Under the pieces are notes generated by a model. It did not search any database. It was not told the DNA's origin and saw nothing but the letters and a program-made list of their open reading frames with translations. From CBDBLK01 sp965215445 (lineage in GTDB: Bacteria; Bdellovibrionota; Bacteriovoracia; Bacteriovoracales; Bacteriovoracaceae): a stretch of 64,000 nt of DNA. Each line of letters starts with the position of its first letter. The first letter of the stretch is position 1. Below, one piece after another: positions 15,749-24,446 of the stretch. Location of the stretch: assembly GCA_965215445.1 (NCBI GenBank), contig CBDCDT010000002.1, forward strand, positions 992,001 through 1,056,000, in the 5' to 3' direction. The position numbers and the translations under genes were made by a program.

Positions 15749-18103
15749 ATGGGAAAAGTTATTAAACTTGCTTTGATATTTCTCCCGGCCTTTTCTTGTG
15801 TGGAAGAAAACGTGTCTGAAGAACGTCAGCTTAAGGCAAGCACTATTCCCAATGTTCCAATTTCTGTCCCACCTTATTACGGACGTTATTTAACCGACAA
15901 CCCTATTGCCCTTTCGGGAGAAGACAATTTAAAGGCCGATAGCGATTTGGCACAATTTTTAGGCCCTCAGGCACAATTCATTACGCGAAATTCTTTTTTA
16001 ATTGAGTCCTGTGAGCAAGGTTTTGCCAGAATTGAAGAATGTTTTGAAGTTAAGGCCAATCCTAACGCTTCTTACCTTACCGAGGAAGGGAATCGTTGGG
16101 CATTTCCCACCGATACTCCTGCTTTTAGGCAGGTGCAAACATTTGGAAATATGCGGGATATTATTGAGAGATTTATCGAGTGGTTAAAATTTAGTTTTGA
16201 TGTAGGACGTGCAAATTCGTATTCATCTTCCCACCCCAGGGCACTTTTTTCATCAATTCTTTTGCCGTTTTGGTTGCGCCAAGACTCCGACCAACCCGAT
16301 CTCAGTAAGCTTAAAGGTTATTCGGATTGCGAAATTGAAGACAATGCCTTTTATTCTCCCGCTAAAAATGAGATATGTTTGGGTAAATTAAGTGCTGTCG
16401 ATCAGGTTTATTTTTCCCAAGACCCAAGCGTTACCTGGCACGAAGTAGGACATGCCTTTTCTCAAGTTCTTCTCAATACGAGAAACGTGGCATCTGGACG
16501 AAATTTTTTAGAAGACAGCAACTTGGGATACCTCTTTTATGATGAGGCCGGAGCTATTGGAGAAGGTGTTTCTGATTACTGGGGTTTTGTTATGAACCAG
16601 CGTACTCACTTTGGGGAATGGGCATTGGGCCGTTTTATCGAGGCCTCCAGGCCATTAAGAGAAGACGATCGGTTGCACATAGCTGGAGTTTCAGAAAACT
16701 TTGCTGAACGATTGGCCTATCCAGATTATATTAATTACGATCCTAATGAGCCGGAAGTGCGCTACGAAGATGTTCACTATGCTGGGCAGATTATCTCTCA
16801 TTTTTTAACCGCTTTGACGTTGGATATTAACGAATACTGTGAATACACTTTAACGGAATCCATTCGCTATGTCGTACATCTCATTATGGAAAGTTTTGCA
16901 GAAATGGGAGATCAAACAGCGCTCGGATTTGACGGCGCTTTGGAAGAAAGAGTTAATCTCAATTCTGATGCGTCTTTGGAATGGATACGCTTGGCAAACC
17001 CTATTAACTTTAGGCGCTTTGCTCAGGTTTTTGGCAAGTTTCACCTTTTGAATTTGGGGCGAAATCGGCAATGCTTGGGAAATAATTATCCTCAAGACCG
17101 TTACGATCGTTTGGTCGATAGCTATGGGTTATTGCTTTATCGTACCTACAATGCCAACGGCAATGGTTTAATGACGGGAAATGCTGCTGGCAATATTCTT
17201 GTTCCAGAAGAACATCGGGTTAAAACTATTTTGATTGACAAGGAACACATTGAACTCGATCAAAGAGAAGGCAAACCACAGGCCTTTATTATTGATGGCC
17301 AGGCCGATATTTTCCAAGTTGTAGAGGCCTTGAAAGAAAGTGGTCAAATTGCAGAGATTTCAACCAAAATTGATGAAAACTTTGGTTATAATAATGGTAA
17401 TTCCCGCATTTCTCCCGGAGAAGTGGCGGGTATTATTCTCAATGTCTACAATGATTCCAACTCAGTGGTGGCGGGATTGCAAATTTTGGCCAATGATTGG
17501 GATCACGCCAAAGAGGGAGCGCCTTGTAACAATTTTGAAGATGCCTGGCCTCCCAACGCACAAGGTGCCGCCGATCTTTCTCAGGGAGAGGGCAGGCAGG
17601 GCGGATGCGACTATATCACCCGAACCAACGCAACCGACTCAAATTTTGAACCCGATGAGGCCTTGGCCCCGGTTTGCTTTGTTGAAATGGAAAATGATTC
17701 GAGTGCTTCCTGGGGTTCTCAGGAGGAATTTAGAGAAAAAATTGGCCTGGATGCTTGGGAATGTCTGGCGGGCAGCAACCGCACTCAAGACTGTTTTATT
17801 CGATTTATCAAAGGTGTTGATCAGGCCTTTTATTCCAGACTTGATCCTAAATCGACATGGGTGGAAACATTGGGTGAAGACAATGGAGTTCCAAATTTTA
17901 ATTCAAATAATGTTCTTTTTTTAGAGGCCAGCCCCTGGATTCCTCCTGGGACGACTTTTAATTGTCGCTTCAGGGCCAGGTTTAGCAATTGTGATGATTG
18001 TTGGCATGATTCAGATAATAACAACGATGATTATAAAGATTTTGAATACTCGGGAAATCGTCCTTTTAAAATTATAAATTTTCAGTTTACAGTAGTTGAT
18101 TAA
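15749..18103 (+). CDS. Lipoprotein zinc metallopeptidase (M4/M36-type gluzincin)
   Basis: 784 residues. The lipoprotein signal ends LPAFSC with the lipid Cys at 17. Zinc motif HEVGH at 231-235 and the downstream GEGVSD at 271-276 (third ligand E272) give the gluzincin HExxH...GExxSD arrangement seen in thermolysin and fungalysin families. The remainder (about 480-780) is a Cys- and Asp/Asn-rich C-terminal region, possibly substrate- or calcium-binding. It is probably a surface or periplasmic protease. It starts 21 nt after the large coiled-coil gene, suggesting one transcript. Confidence 0.82.
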   Translation: MGKVIKLALIFLPAFSCVEENVSEERQLKASTIPNVPISVPPYYGRYLTDNPIALSGEDNLKADSDLAQFLGPQAQFITRNSFLIESCEQGFARIEECFEVKANPNASYLTEEGNRWAFPTDTPAFRQVQTFGNMRDIIERFIEWLKFSFDVGRANSYSSSHPRALFSSILLPFWLRQDSDQPDLSKLKGYSDCEIEDNAFYSPAKNEICLGKLSAVDQVYFSQDPSVTWHEVGHAFSQVLLNTRNVASGRNFLEDSNLGYLFYDEAGAIGEGVSDYWGFVMNQRTHFGEWALGRFIEASRPLREDDRLHIAGVSENFAERLAYPDYINYDPNEPEVRYEDVHYAGQIISHFLTALTLDINEYCEYTLTESIRYVVHLIMESFAEMGDQTALGFDGALEERVNLNSDASLEWIRLANPINFRRFAQVFGKFHLLNLGRNRQCLGNNYPQDRYDRLVDSYGLLLYRTYNANGNGLMTGNAAGNILVPEEHRVKTILIDKEHIELDQREGKPQAFIIDGQADIFQVVEALKESGQIAEISTKIDENFGYNNGNSRISPGEVAGIILNVYNDSNSVVAGLQILANDWDHAKEGAPCNNFEDAWPPNAQGAADLSQGEGRQGGCDYITRTNATDSNFEPDEALAPVCFVEMENDSSASWGSQEEFREKIGLDAWECLAGSNRTQDCFIRFIKGVDQAFYSRLDPKSTWVETLGEDNGVPNFNSNNVLFLEASPWIPPGTTFNCRFRARFSNCDDCWHDSDNNNDDYKDFEYSGNRPFKIINFQFTVVD

Positions 18104-18108
18104 CAAAA

Positions 18109-18657
18109 ATGCAGAAAAAGAAATATTGGCCTTGGTGCTTCTTTTTTGTCTTGGCCCTTTTTCTCTACACAAGAGAAAAAAGAGAATTTGTTGAGATGGA
18201 AAGTACATTTCTTAAAAAAAAGATTAAGAGTCGCAAACAAAGTGTGATTCAAGAGAAAATGAGTAAAAAAATTCCCCCTAAACGCCATGGAAGAATTTTG
18301 ATTGGCAGAGATGCCGAGAGATTCAAGCACTCCAAGGCGAAGCTCCCCTTGATCAATGCCCCCCATCCTTTATGGCAAAAGCTTGCCATAAGGAATCTCT
18401 TGCGTCATCGGGCCAAAGATGCCAACGTCGAGATTCAAGTTTTGGGAAGTTATATCAGGATTAAAAACGGGAAAGGCAGGTTCGTTGAAAAAATATTGGT
18501 TACTCAATCTAAAAAGGGAAAAGAAGGGTCTTCCTTCAATGCTATTATAGACTCCCAGACGGGAAGAATTTTGAGTACCTATAACCGTACCATTAACGAA
18601 TATTTTGTTTCGCCTCCGAAGTTTCAATGGAATGTGCGGCCTTTGCTCGCGCATTGA
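18109..18657 (+). CDS. Membrane-anchored basic protein, unknown function
   Basis: 182 residues, 5 nt after the peptidase gene and presumably co-transcribed. An N-terminal hydrophobic segment (YWPWCFFFVLALFLY, about 5-19) is followed by a very basic linker (KKKIKSRKQS). The C-terminal half is beta-rich (VEIQVLGSYIRIKNGKGRF, FNAIIDSQTGRILSTYNRT), like the PepSY-type propeptide/inhibitor pattern GxxxxxxIDxxTGxI. An inhibitor or chaperone for the adjacent protease is therefore possible but unproven. Confidence 0.65.
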   Translation: MQKKKYWPWCFFFVLALFLYTREKREFVEMESTFLKKKIKSRKQSVIQEKMSKKIPPKRHGRILIGRDAERFKHSKAKLPLINAPHPLWQKLAIRNLLRHRAKDANVEIQVLGSYIRIKNGKGRFVEKILVTQSKKGKEGSSFNAIIDSQTGRILSTYNRTINEYFVSPPKFQWNVRPLLAH

Positions 18658-18671
18658 GAACGTGATACAAT
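18643..18671 (+). promoter_or_regulatory. Candidate sigma70 promoter with very short leader
   Basis: TTGCTC (18643-18648) and TACAAT (18666-18671) are separated by 17 nt. Transcription would then start at about 18677-18679, on the GTG start codon of the next gene, giving a leaderless or nearly leaderless mRNA. The -35 is weak. Confidence 0.35.
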
Positions 18672-18677
18672 TTTTGT

Positions 18678-19127
18678 GTGAGGAGTTTTTTTTCTTTTAT
18701 CATTTTCATGATTGCTTTTAATGCGCCGTTTGCTTCTGACAAACTTCCATTTTATAGTTTGGGAAGTGATTTTTCTCCATTGAGCTATACTGTTTTGGCC
18801 GACGTTCTTGAAGCAAGAGTGGAGAGTATAAAAAATGTAGAAGTTGTCAGTATTCGACGCAGTCTGTTGAGTCGCATATTTTTTCCCATTCTCCTTTTTA
18901 AAAACAAATGGAGAAAATTGAAATTTGAGGCCAATCTTGCCGAACTCGATGAGATTGGCACACAAGAATTTGAATGTGGCATAAAAATTATAAAGGCCTT
19001 TGAGATTCTTTTTATTGACAAGTGTGAAAATTCTGATTTTATACTGGAATTGAAAATAAATCTTACTTTTGAAGAACTCAAGATTAGGAGGTCTTCCCAT
19101 CTTGAATTATCCTGGTATATAGATTAA
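18678..19127 (+). CDS. Small secreted protein, SFEELEI family member A
   Basis: 149 residues with a signal peptide (FFSFIIFMIAFNAPFAS). The pattern Y-x-LA-x-V (LSYTVLADVLEAR), a basic-Leu strand, EFECGIKII and a final LTFEELKIR is shared with the proteins at 19152 and 53728. Start GTG 18678 has no ribosome site in front; AGGAG lies just inside the ORF, so the true start may be leaderless or further in (ATG 18708). Two cysteines in the mature part could form a disulfide. Confidence 0.6.
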   Translation: MRSFFSFIIFMIAFNAPFASDKLPFYSLGSDFSPLSYTVLADVLEARVESIKNVEVVSIRRSLLSRIFFPILLFKNKWRKLKFEANLAELDEIGTQEFECGIKIIKAFEILFIDKCENSDFILELKINLTFEELKIRRSSHLELSWYID

Positions 19128-19151
19128 TTTAAAAACAGGAGGAATAAGAAA

Positions 19152-19571
19152 ATGAATATTAAAGGATTAATTTGTTCGTTAGTTTTAAATTTTGTGTTTA
19201 TCAACACGCTGTTGGGTGCGGGTGTGGAGTATTCTCCTCAGCCAATAGGAGGAAATTCTCTCATTACCTATGAAAGGCTTGCCCTCGTTATCGACCAAAG
19301 GAGTTCAGAACTCACCGATGTGAAAGTGAGAGGGATTTATTGTGTCGAGTATTACTATTACTGCAATCGTAGGGAAATGAAACTTAATGGGTATGTTTTG
19401 GGAGATGAGAGAACTTACCGTGCTGAATTTACCTGTGATATTGAATTTGATGTCAATTCAAGTATGGTCGAAATCAATTATTGCCGCAACTCTGATCGCG
19501 TTTTGCGGTTTAGTGCAGTGATACCCTTTGAAGAGTTGGATATCCGCCCCTCATATAGATATAGAGATTGA
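19152..19571 (+). CDS. Small secreted protein, SFEELEI family member B
   Basis: 139 residues behind a strong AGGAGG site. The signal peptide runs to about residue 24 (LLGAG). The mature part contains YERLALVIDQRSSELTDVKV, a Tyr-rich segment, FTCDIEF, NYC and PFEELDIR, matching the order of conserved patches in the 18678 and 53728 proteins. Probably periplasmic or secreted and beta-rich. Function unknown. It ends one base before the convergent pepA. Confidence 0.65.
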   Translation: MNIKGLICSLVLNFVFINTLLGAGVEYSPQPIGGNSLITYERLALVIDQRSSELTDVKVRGIYCVEYYYYCNRREMKLNGYVLGDERTYRAEFTCDIEFDVNSSMVEINYCRNSDRVLRFSAVIPFEELDIRPSYRYRD

Positions 19572-21092
19572 TTAAGTACAGTGTTTTTTCAAGAACTCAA
19601 CGAGTGTTCTCACCATAAGGCCTGACCCTCCCTGCGGGGGGCAATAGGGGAGATGCTTTTGGGAATCTCCAATCCCCGCAATATCCAAGTGCGCCCAAGG
19701 AACACCGTCTTTGACGAATTCTTTCAGAAAGGCTGCTGCCTTGGCCGTGCCGGCAAAGCGTGACCCTCCAATATTTTTGAGATCGGCGATGGGAGACTTC
19801 ATGTCTTCACTCCACTCCGGGATGATGGGAAGTGGCCATAAGTATTCGTCAACTTCTTTGGCCGCACATTGGAGCTGTTCTGTTAGAGAGGAGTCGTTAC
19901 CCATTAATCCACAGACTTCATTTCCCAGCGCTATCAAACAGGAACCGGTTAGTGTAGCGCAGTCGATAATGGCATCCGGTTTGTAAGAACAGGCGTAATC
20001 CAGGCAATCTCCCAAAACCAAGCGTCCCTCGGCATCGGTATTGAGAATTTCCACCGTTTTGCCATTTCGAGCAGTGACAATAGAATCGGGCATGGTGGCA
20101 TTGCGGTCGATAGCATTGTCTGTAATTCCCAAGAAACAAGAAATTTTAAGCGGAAGTTGAAGCTCGGCCGCGGCCTTAAAGGCGGCATAAACTGTTGCTG
20201 AACCGGCCATATCAAATTTCATATTGATAATGGATGCGGCCGGCTTGAGAGAAATTCCACCAGTATCAAAAGTGATGCCTTTACCCACAAGCGCTATGTG
20301 TTTTGCGGGCCTTTTCTTTGTAGATTTGGTGGAAGGGGTATAAGTGAGGTGAATGAGTTGGGGAGAATAGGCCGAACCGGCATTTACCGAGAGGAACATA
20401 TTCATTTTTTCGCGTTTGAGTTCCTTTTTCCCCAAGATTTTCAAGCGAACTCCTGGCACCTTTTCAATATCTTTGGCAACGATCTTGCTGTATTTTTCTG
20501 AATGAAGATAATTGGGAGGTTCATTGACAAGAGAACGGCACAGGTTAACCGATTCGGCCACTGTAATGGCATCTTTTAATGCCTGTTTGATTTGGCGATC
20601 AGTGCTCGGTTTTTTTTGACCATTCAGGAAAATATGGGCAAGTTTGGCCTTTTGAGAGTGTTGGGATTTGTATTTGTCAAACGTATAGCTGGCCATGGTG
20701 AGCGCTTCACCTATGGTGCCTGCGGTTTTTGGCCAGTCTTTTTGTAAAAGAAAACTGTCGAGGTCTAAGGAAAGAGTCTCAGTCGATTTTTGTGACAATT
20801 TGAAAATTCTGGCGGTCGCTTTTCGCAATGATTCTGCGTTGTAGTCTTTGCGCTCCCCAAGTCCGTAGATGAGGGCGCGTACACCGTGGGCATCAAAGAA
20901 AAAGCAGCTATCTTGAGAACCGTCAAACTGCGCCTTATGGCCATGTGCTTGAAAGGCCTTGGTAAAAGGCCCATTTTGATGGACAAACTCAGGGATTGGC
21001 CCCTTTTTACCCTTTTTGCAAAATGCGCCTATGACAACCAAATCTCGGGAGCTATAACCACTCCCAGTTAGCTTTAGGGATATTTGCATCAA
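19572..21092 (-). CDS. pepA: Leucyl aminopeptidase (M17)
   Basis: 506 residues. The C-terminal catalytic domain has the M17 signature set: VGKGITFDTGGISLKP, MKFDMAGSATV, and NTDAEGRLVLGDCL, which supplies the two-metal site and the catalytic Lys/Arg. The N-terminal macro-like domain is diverged. It is a cytosolic hexameric exopeptidase releasing N-terminal residues in peptide turnover. Length fits the family (about 480-510). Confidence 0.95.
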   Translation of the reverse strand: MMQISLKLTGSGYSSRDLVVIGAFCKKGKKGPIPEFVHQNGPFTKAFQAHGHKAQFDGSQDSCFFFDAHGVRALIYGLGERKDYNAESLRKATARIFKLSQKSTETLSLDLDSFLLQKDWPKTAGTIGEALTMASYTFDKYKSQHSQKAKLAHIFLNGQKKPSTDRQIKQALKDAITVAESVNLCRSLVNEPPNYLHSEKYSKIVAKDIEKVPGVRLKILGKKELKREKMNMFLSVNAGSAYSPQLIHLTYTPSTKSTKKRPAKHIALVGKGITFDTGGISLKPAASIINMKFDMAGSATVYAAFKAAAELQLPLKISCFLGITDNAIDRNATMPDSIVTARNGKTVEILNTDAEGRLVLGDCLDYACSYKPDAIIDCATLTGSCLIALGNEVCGLMGNDSSLTEQLQCAAKEVDEYLWPLPIIPEWSEDMKSPIADLKNIGGSRFAGTAKAAAFLKEFVKDGVPWAHLDIAGIGDSQKHLPYCPPQGGSGLMVRTLVEFLKKHCT

Positions 21093-21188
21093 TCCTCCTC
21101 TGTGTTATTCAAGTTATAAGCTTTAGGTTTCGGACAAGGTAGTGCTTCCCTGAATAACGCAAATAGTCTTCATGGAAAGGCCAATACT

Positions 21189-22361
21189 ATGTTTAAAATT
21201 GCCCAAAGATACCTCGCTGCTCGTTTTATTCACTCATTTATTGCGTGCACATTCTTCTTTATAATTTTTTTACTGATAATTCAATCTTTTCGTTTGATTC
21301 GGATTGTAACCAATAAGGATGTTGAGTTTCAAATGGTGATGGGCCTGATTGGCCACATGGCGATTGCTTCTTTTCCCATGGTCATTCCTCTCGCCGCCCT
21401 TTTTGCGACTGTTCACACAGTGAGTAGATTTTCAGAAAATTCTGAAATTACGGCCATGCGCTCTTTTGGATTGAGAAAAAGTGAATTACTCACGCCTTTT
21501 TTTGCTTTGGGAATTTTGATTTTTACACTTTCCTTCATTTTGAGCAGTGCTCTCGTTCCACAGTCCAAAAAAATTTCGCGCAATATCGTCGCTCAAGTGA
21601 GTTCCAGGGCATGGTTGAGTAGTATAGGGCCAGGACAATTTTTTACCGAAATACCAGGAGTGACTCTTTTTAGTGAGGAAAAGACGGAAGAGGGAGATTT
21701 GCGGGATGTTTTTATTAGAATTTCCAAGGGAAAAGAGGAACAAATTATTCTCGCCAAAAAAGGGGTTCTCATAAAATTTCAAAAAAAAATGGAAGCACCT
21801 GTTATGAGGATGTCTTTAGAGGAAGGCCATATTATCAAAATGTTGGAAGGCGAGAAAATTGAAAAAATAATCTTCGATAGATATGAATTTCCCCTTTTGT
21901 CGGGGGAAGGGGCCAACGGTATTATTGCAAAAGATAGCATGAAAAGTAGTTTTGAACTCGGCCGTTTAATTGAAAACGGAAAATTGGAATTAAAAGGATA
22001 TATTGATAAAGAAAAGCACAACCAAATGTTGTCTCGTGAAGAACGGCAAAAAAAGCGGGAACTTGTCCAATGGCTGCCGAGAGGGCAGTTGGAGTTTTGG
22101 AATCGTTGGAATTCATCTTTGGCCGTCTTGGCCTTTATTTTTCTAGGATTTGGTCTGGGTATTAAAAAATCGAGAAGAAAAAATAAATACACCGAATCTT
22201 TAGGTATTGTAGCGGTTTTGTGTCACTATACACTTCTTTTTGGAGGTGCTGTTCTCGCCAGAGATGGAAAAATCCCACCATTCGTATCAGCATTTGTTCC
22301 GATTTTGTTTGTGAGTTTAATGGGAGGATTTTTTCTTAAAAAAATTGATTGGTCTGGCTAA
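21189..22361 (+). CDS. lptF: LptF/LptG-family LPS export permease
   Basis: 390 residues. Three N-terminal membrane segments (about 12-35, 55-80, 95-118) include the SRFSENSEITAMRSFGL cytoplasmic motif that contacts LptB. A periplasmic beta-jellyroll domain follows (about 130-290), then three more helices near the C terminus. LptF/G bridge LptB and LptC to move LPS from the inner membrane. It is called LptF rather than LptG on general resemblance. Only one permease is present here, so its partner lies elsewhere. It overlaps the convergent rodZ-like gene by 4 nt. Confidence 0.85.
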   Translation: MFKIAQRYLAARFIHSFIACTFFFIIFLLIIQSFRLIRIVTNKDVEFQMVMGLIGHMAIASFPMVIPLAALFATVHTVSRFSENSEITAMRSFGLRKSELLTPFFALGILIFTLSFILSSALVPQSKKISRNIVAQVSSRAWLSSIGPGQFFTEIPGVTLFSEEKTEEGDLRDVFIRISKGKEEQIILAKKGVLIKFQKKMEAPVMRMSLEEGHIIKMLEGEKIEKIIFDRYEFPLLSGEGANGIIAKDSMKSSFELGRLIENGKLELKGYIDKEKHNQMLSREERQKKRELVQWLPRGQLEFWNRWNSSLAVLAFIFLGFGLGIKKSRRKNKYTESLGIVAVLCHYTLLFGGAVLARDGKIPPFVSAFVPILFVSLMGGFFLKKIDWSG

Positions 22362-23512
22362 GGCCGGTCGATGTCGTTTTCTTTAATGTAGTTTTCCGAG
22401 GTTTGAGGTACTCCGCTTTCGTTGTAAATAAAGAGAGGCATAACGTAACGAGACCTGTTTTCCTGTGGAAAAACCAGGTTTTTAACTCCCGACCTGGAAC
22501 TAATGGCAAGGGGTTTATTATTCAAAAAGATTTTTACGGCCCCTAAATTTCCGAGAAAAACGCGGACTTCGTTTCCTTGTAGAAAAAGGCCCTTGCCTCT
22601 TTTGAGGGTAAATTGCCTGATCGGTTTGCCATCCACTTTATAGGTTAGCCAAGTATCTCCGGTAACGGTCGTGATATAGATGTTTTGTTTTCCCTGCTGG
22701 GGTGCACTTCTAAACCGTGAGGGAATCAACTCATTGATTTGATTTTGATCCATTTGATTGTCGTGGTCATAAAGTTTGCGTACAAAAGGATAAAACTTGA
22801 GTTCGCTTGTTTCAGCTTCGTTTTCAGATGTTTCTTCTGCGCTTGTTTTTTGATCTTGACTTAACTTTTCTGTGGCCGTTTCATTTTGCAGTTTTTCTTC
22901 GAGGAGAGGTGCTTCAGGTTCCGTAGGAGATTGCAAGACTTGCCTCAATGGTGACTGTTCGTTTAATGTTTGGGGTTTCACAATATTTTTTTGCGGGGGA
23001 ACTGGTAGATCAACCTTCGATATTTTGTTACTTTGTGAAGTTTTGAAAAAATAGTCTTCTCCAATTTTGAGAACGAAAAAAATACCTGCGGCCATTATTA
23101 TGCAAGAGAGAATGGTAATAATTATATAGCGTTGGAGATAAAACCCTTTGATTTCCACTGCTGTTTCAGCAGTGACTTGAACCGAAGTGGGTCTTGGGCC
23201 TATATTCTGATAAGTTTCCTCCAGAAGTTCCAGGGATGTTTCTTCACTGATTCCCAGAACTCTGGAATAGCTTTTGACGTAACCTATGACATAGGCCCGG
23301 TCAGGAAGTTGATGAAGTTGGTCTTTTTCAAGAAATTCCAAGTTGGTGGTGCCGATTTTGGTCTTTCGAGAAACACTTTTCAAAGACAATTTCTTGCGTT
23401 CTCGACAGGCCTGAAGAAGCTGCCCTATTGAATGGGGATGGATTTCTGTGTCAGTCTCTTTCCGAGCGCTATCGAGGGTATAAATTTTTGCTCTTTCAGT
23501 CGCAGGTTGCAT
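22358..23512 (-). CDS. rodZ: RodZ-like HTH/membrane protein
   Basis: 384 residues. The N-terminal Cro/RodZ-type helix-turn-helix spans about 27-100 (GQLLQACRERKKLSLKSVS, LPDRAYVIGYVKSYSRVLGI). A single membrane helix lies at about 129-150 (IIITILSCIIMAAGIFFVL). A Glu/Thr-rich linker then leads to a DUF4115-type beta domain (TGDTWLTYKVDG to FLNNKPL). RodZ links MreB to the elongation machinery and sets rod shape. The domain order is diagnostic. Confidence 0.85.
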   Translation of the reverse strand: MQPATERAKIYTLDSARKETDTEIHPHSIGQLLQACRERKKLSLKSVSRKTKIGTTNLEFLEKDQLHQLPDRAYVIGYVKSYSRVLGISEETSLELLEETYQNIGPRPTSVQVTAETAVEIKGFYLQRYIIITILSCIIMAAGIFFVLKIGEDYFFKTSQSNKISKVDLPVPPQKNIVKPQTLNEQSPLRQVLQSPTEPEAPLLEEKLQNETATEKLSQDQKTSAEETSENEAETSELKFYPFVRKLYDHDNQMDQNQINELIPSRFRSAPQQGKQNIYITTVTGDTWLTYKVDGKPIRQFTLKRGKGLFLQGNEVRVFLGNLGAVKIFLNNKPLAISSRSGVKNLVFPQENRSRYVMPLFIYNESGVPQTSENYIKENDIDRP

Positions 23513-23534
23513 TGCTTTTTTCCCGTTTCAATTA

Positions 23535-24377
23535 TTAAAAGTTAAAAGCACGGGTTTCCTCTTTTATTTCTGTTTTCATATTGCCATTTTTAACTTTTTT
23601 TGCCTGCAAGCGATCTACTCTAATTTCCTTTAATTTTTTGCCTGCGAGGACAAAGTACTGGGAGGTAGGAAATCTTTCTATGATTTCTGTCAATTTGTGA
23701 AGGGCCTTTTTATGATCCTTGAGTCCAATATAACTCAAGGCCTGCCGGTATTGGGGGGCCGGGTTTTCAAAACAGGAACCCAGGCTGGCCTTTTGGAAAT
23801 GGTCTATTGCTTTGCGAAATTCAAGGTCGCGATGGGCCATAAGCCCGAGTTGGTAATGGGCCGGACAATACCGCTCATTTTCTTGGACGGATTTGAGCAA
23901 TCTGGTCTTGGCCTGGCGAACCCTTTTTTCTGTGAGATTAATGAGTGCCAAATTGTAGTAGGTTCTGTACTGGTGTTTGTAAATTAAATCTTTTAAAACC
24001 AGGTTATATTGCTTTTTGGCCTCCGCTAAATTTCCCATTTCCATAAGGAGACTGGCGAGATTGTTGCGGGCATCGCTGTTTTTAGGTGCTAGTTCGACAG
24101 AGCGTCTCAGGTGCTCAAGGGCCTTTTTTTGATCTCCCCTGAAGTAGTAGGCCATGCCCAGGTTATTGTGGGTTTTGGAATCCTTGGGACTTAGCTTGTG
24201 GGCCTCCAGAAGGTTTTCAAGGGCCGAAGTATAGTCCTTTTGCAAAAGATTGCTGGTGCCTTGGGAGTAATACAACTCGGCCTTTTTTTGTGTGGCGCTT
24301 TTGTGGTTAGGGTTATTTGCGCAATTTGTTAGAAGAGTCAGGACTGAAAATGAGAATAAAACTTTTAGTATCTTCAT
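23535..24377 (-). CDS. TPR-repeat lipoprotein (PilF/PilW-like)
   Basis: 280 residues starting at MKILKVLFSF; a longer start at 24416 would hide the signal. The lipobox is LLTNC. Five to six TPR units follow, for example TSALENLLEAHKLSPKDSK, NLGMAYYFRGDQKKALEHL and ARNNLASLLMEMGNLAEA. The organisation resembles PilF/PilW pilotins needed for type IV pilus secretin assembly and outer-membrane TPR lipoproteins in general. It starts 22 nt before rodZ on the same strand, suggesting an operon. The specific role is not determinable. Confidence 0.82.
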   Translation of the reverse strand: MKILKVLFSFSVLTLLTNCANNPNHKSATQKKAELYYSQGTSNLLQKDYTSALENLLEAHKLSPKDSKTHNNLGMAYYFRGDQKKALEHLRRSVELAPKNSDARNNLASLLMEMGNLAEAKKQYNLVLKDLIYKHQYRTYYNLALINLTEKRVRQAKTRLLKSVQENERYCPAHYQLGLMAHRDLEFRKAIDHFQKASLGSCFENPAPQYRQALSYIGLKDHKKALHKLTEIIERFPTSQYFVLAGKKLKEIRVDRLQAKKVKNGNMKTEIKEETRAFNF

Positions 24378-24413
24378 ATTAGTTTTTATTCTAGTAATAG
24401 GCCTTGTGAAATT

Positions 24414-24433
24414 CAACTTACGGAATCAAGTTG
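24414..24433. promoter_or_regulatory. Inverted repeat between TPR lipoprotein and K+ transporter genes
   Basis: CAACTT (24414-24419) and AAGTTG (24428-24433) flank an 8-nt centre, immediately before the trkH ATG (24447). It may be an operator for either divergent gene; the sequence between and around it is AT-rich but no strong -35/-10 pair is visible. Confidence 0.3.
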
Positions 24434-24446
24434 GTATTATAAGTTT

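Noticed and set aside
17340..17924. 194-residue plus-strand ORF inside the metallopeptidase gene
   Set aside because: It overlaps the peptidase in another frame; Trp/Arg/Pro-rich, no start signal.
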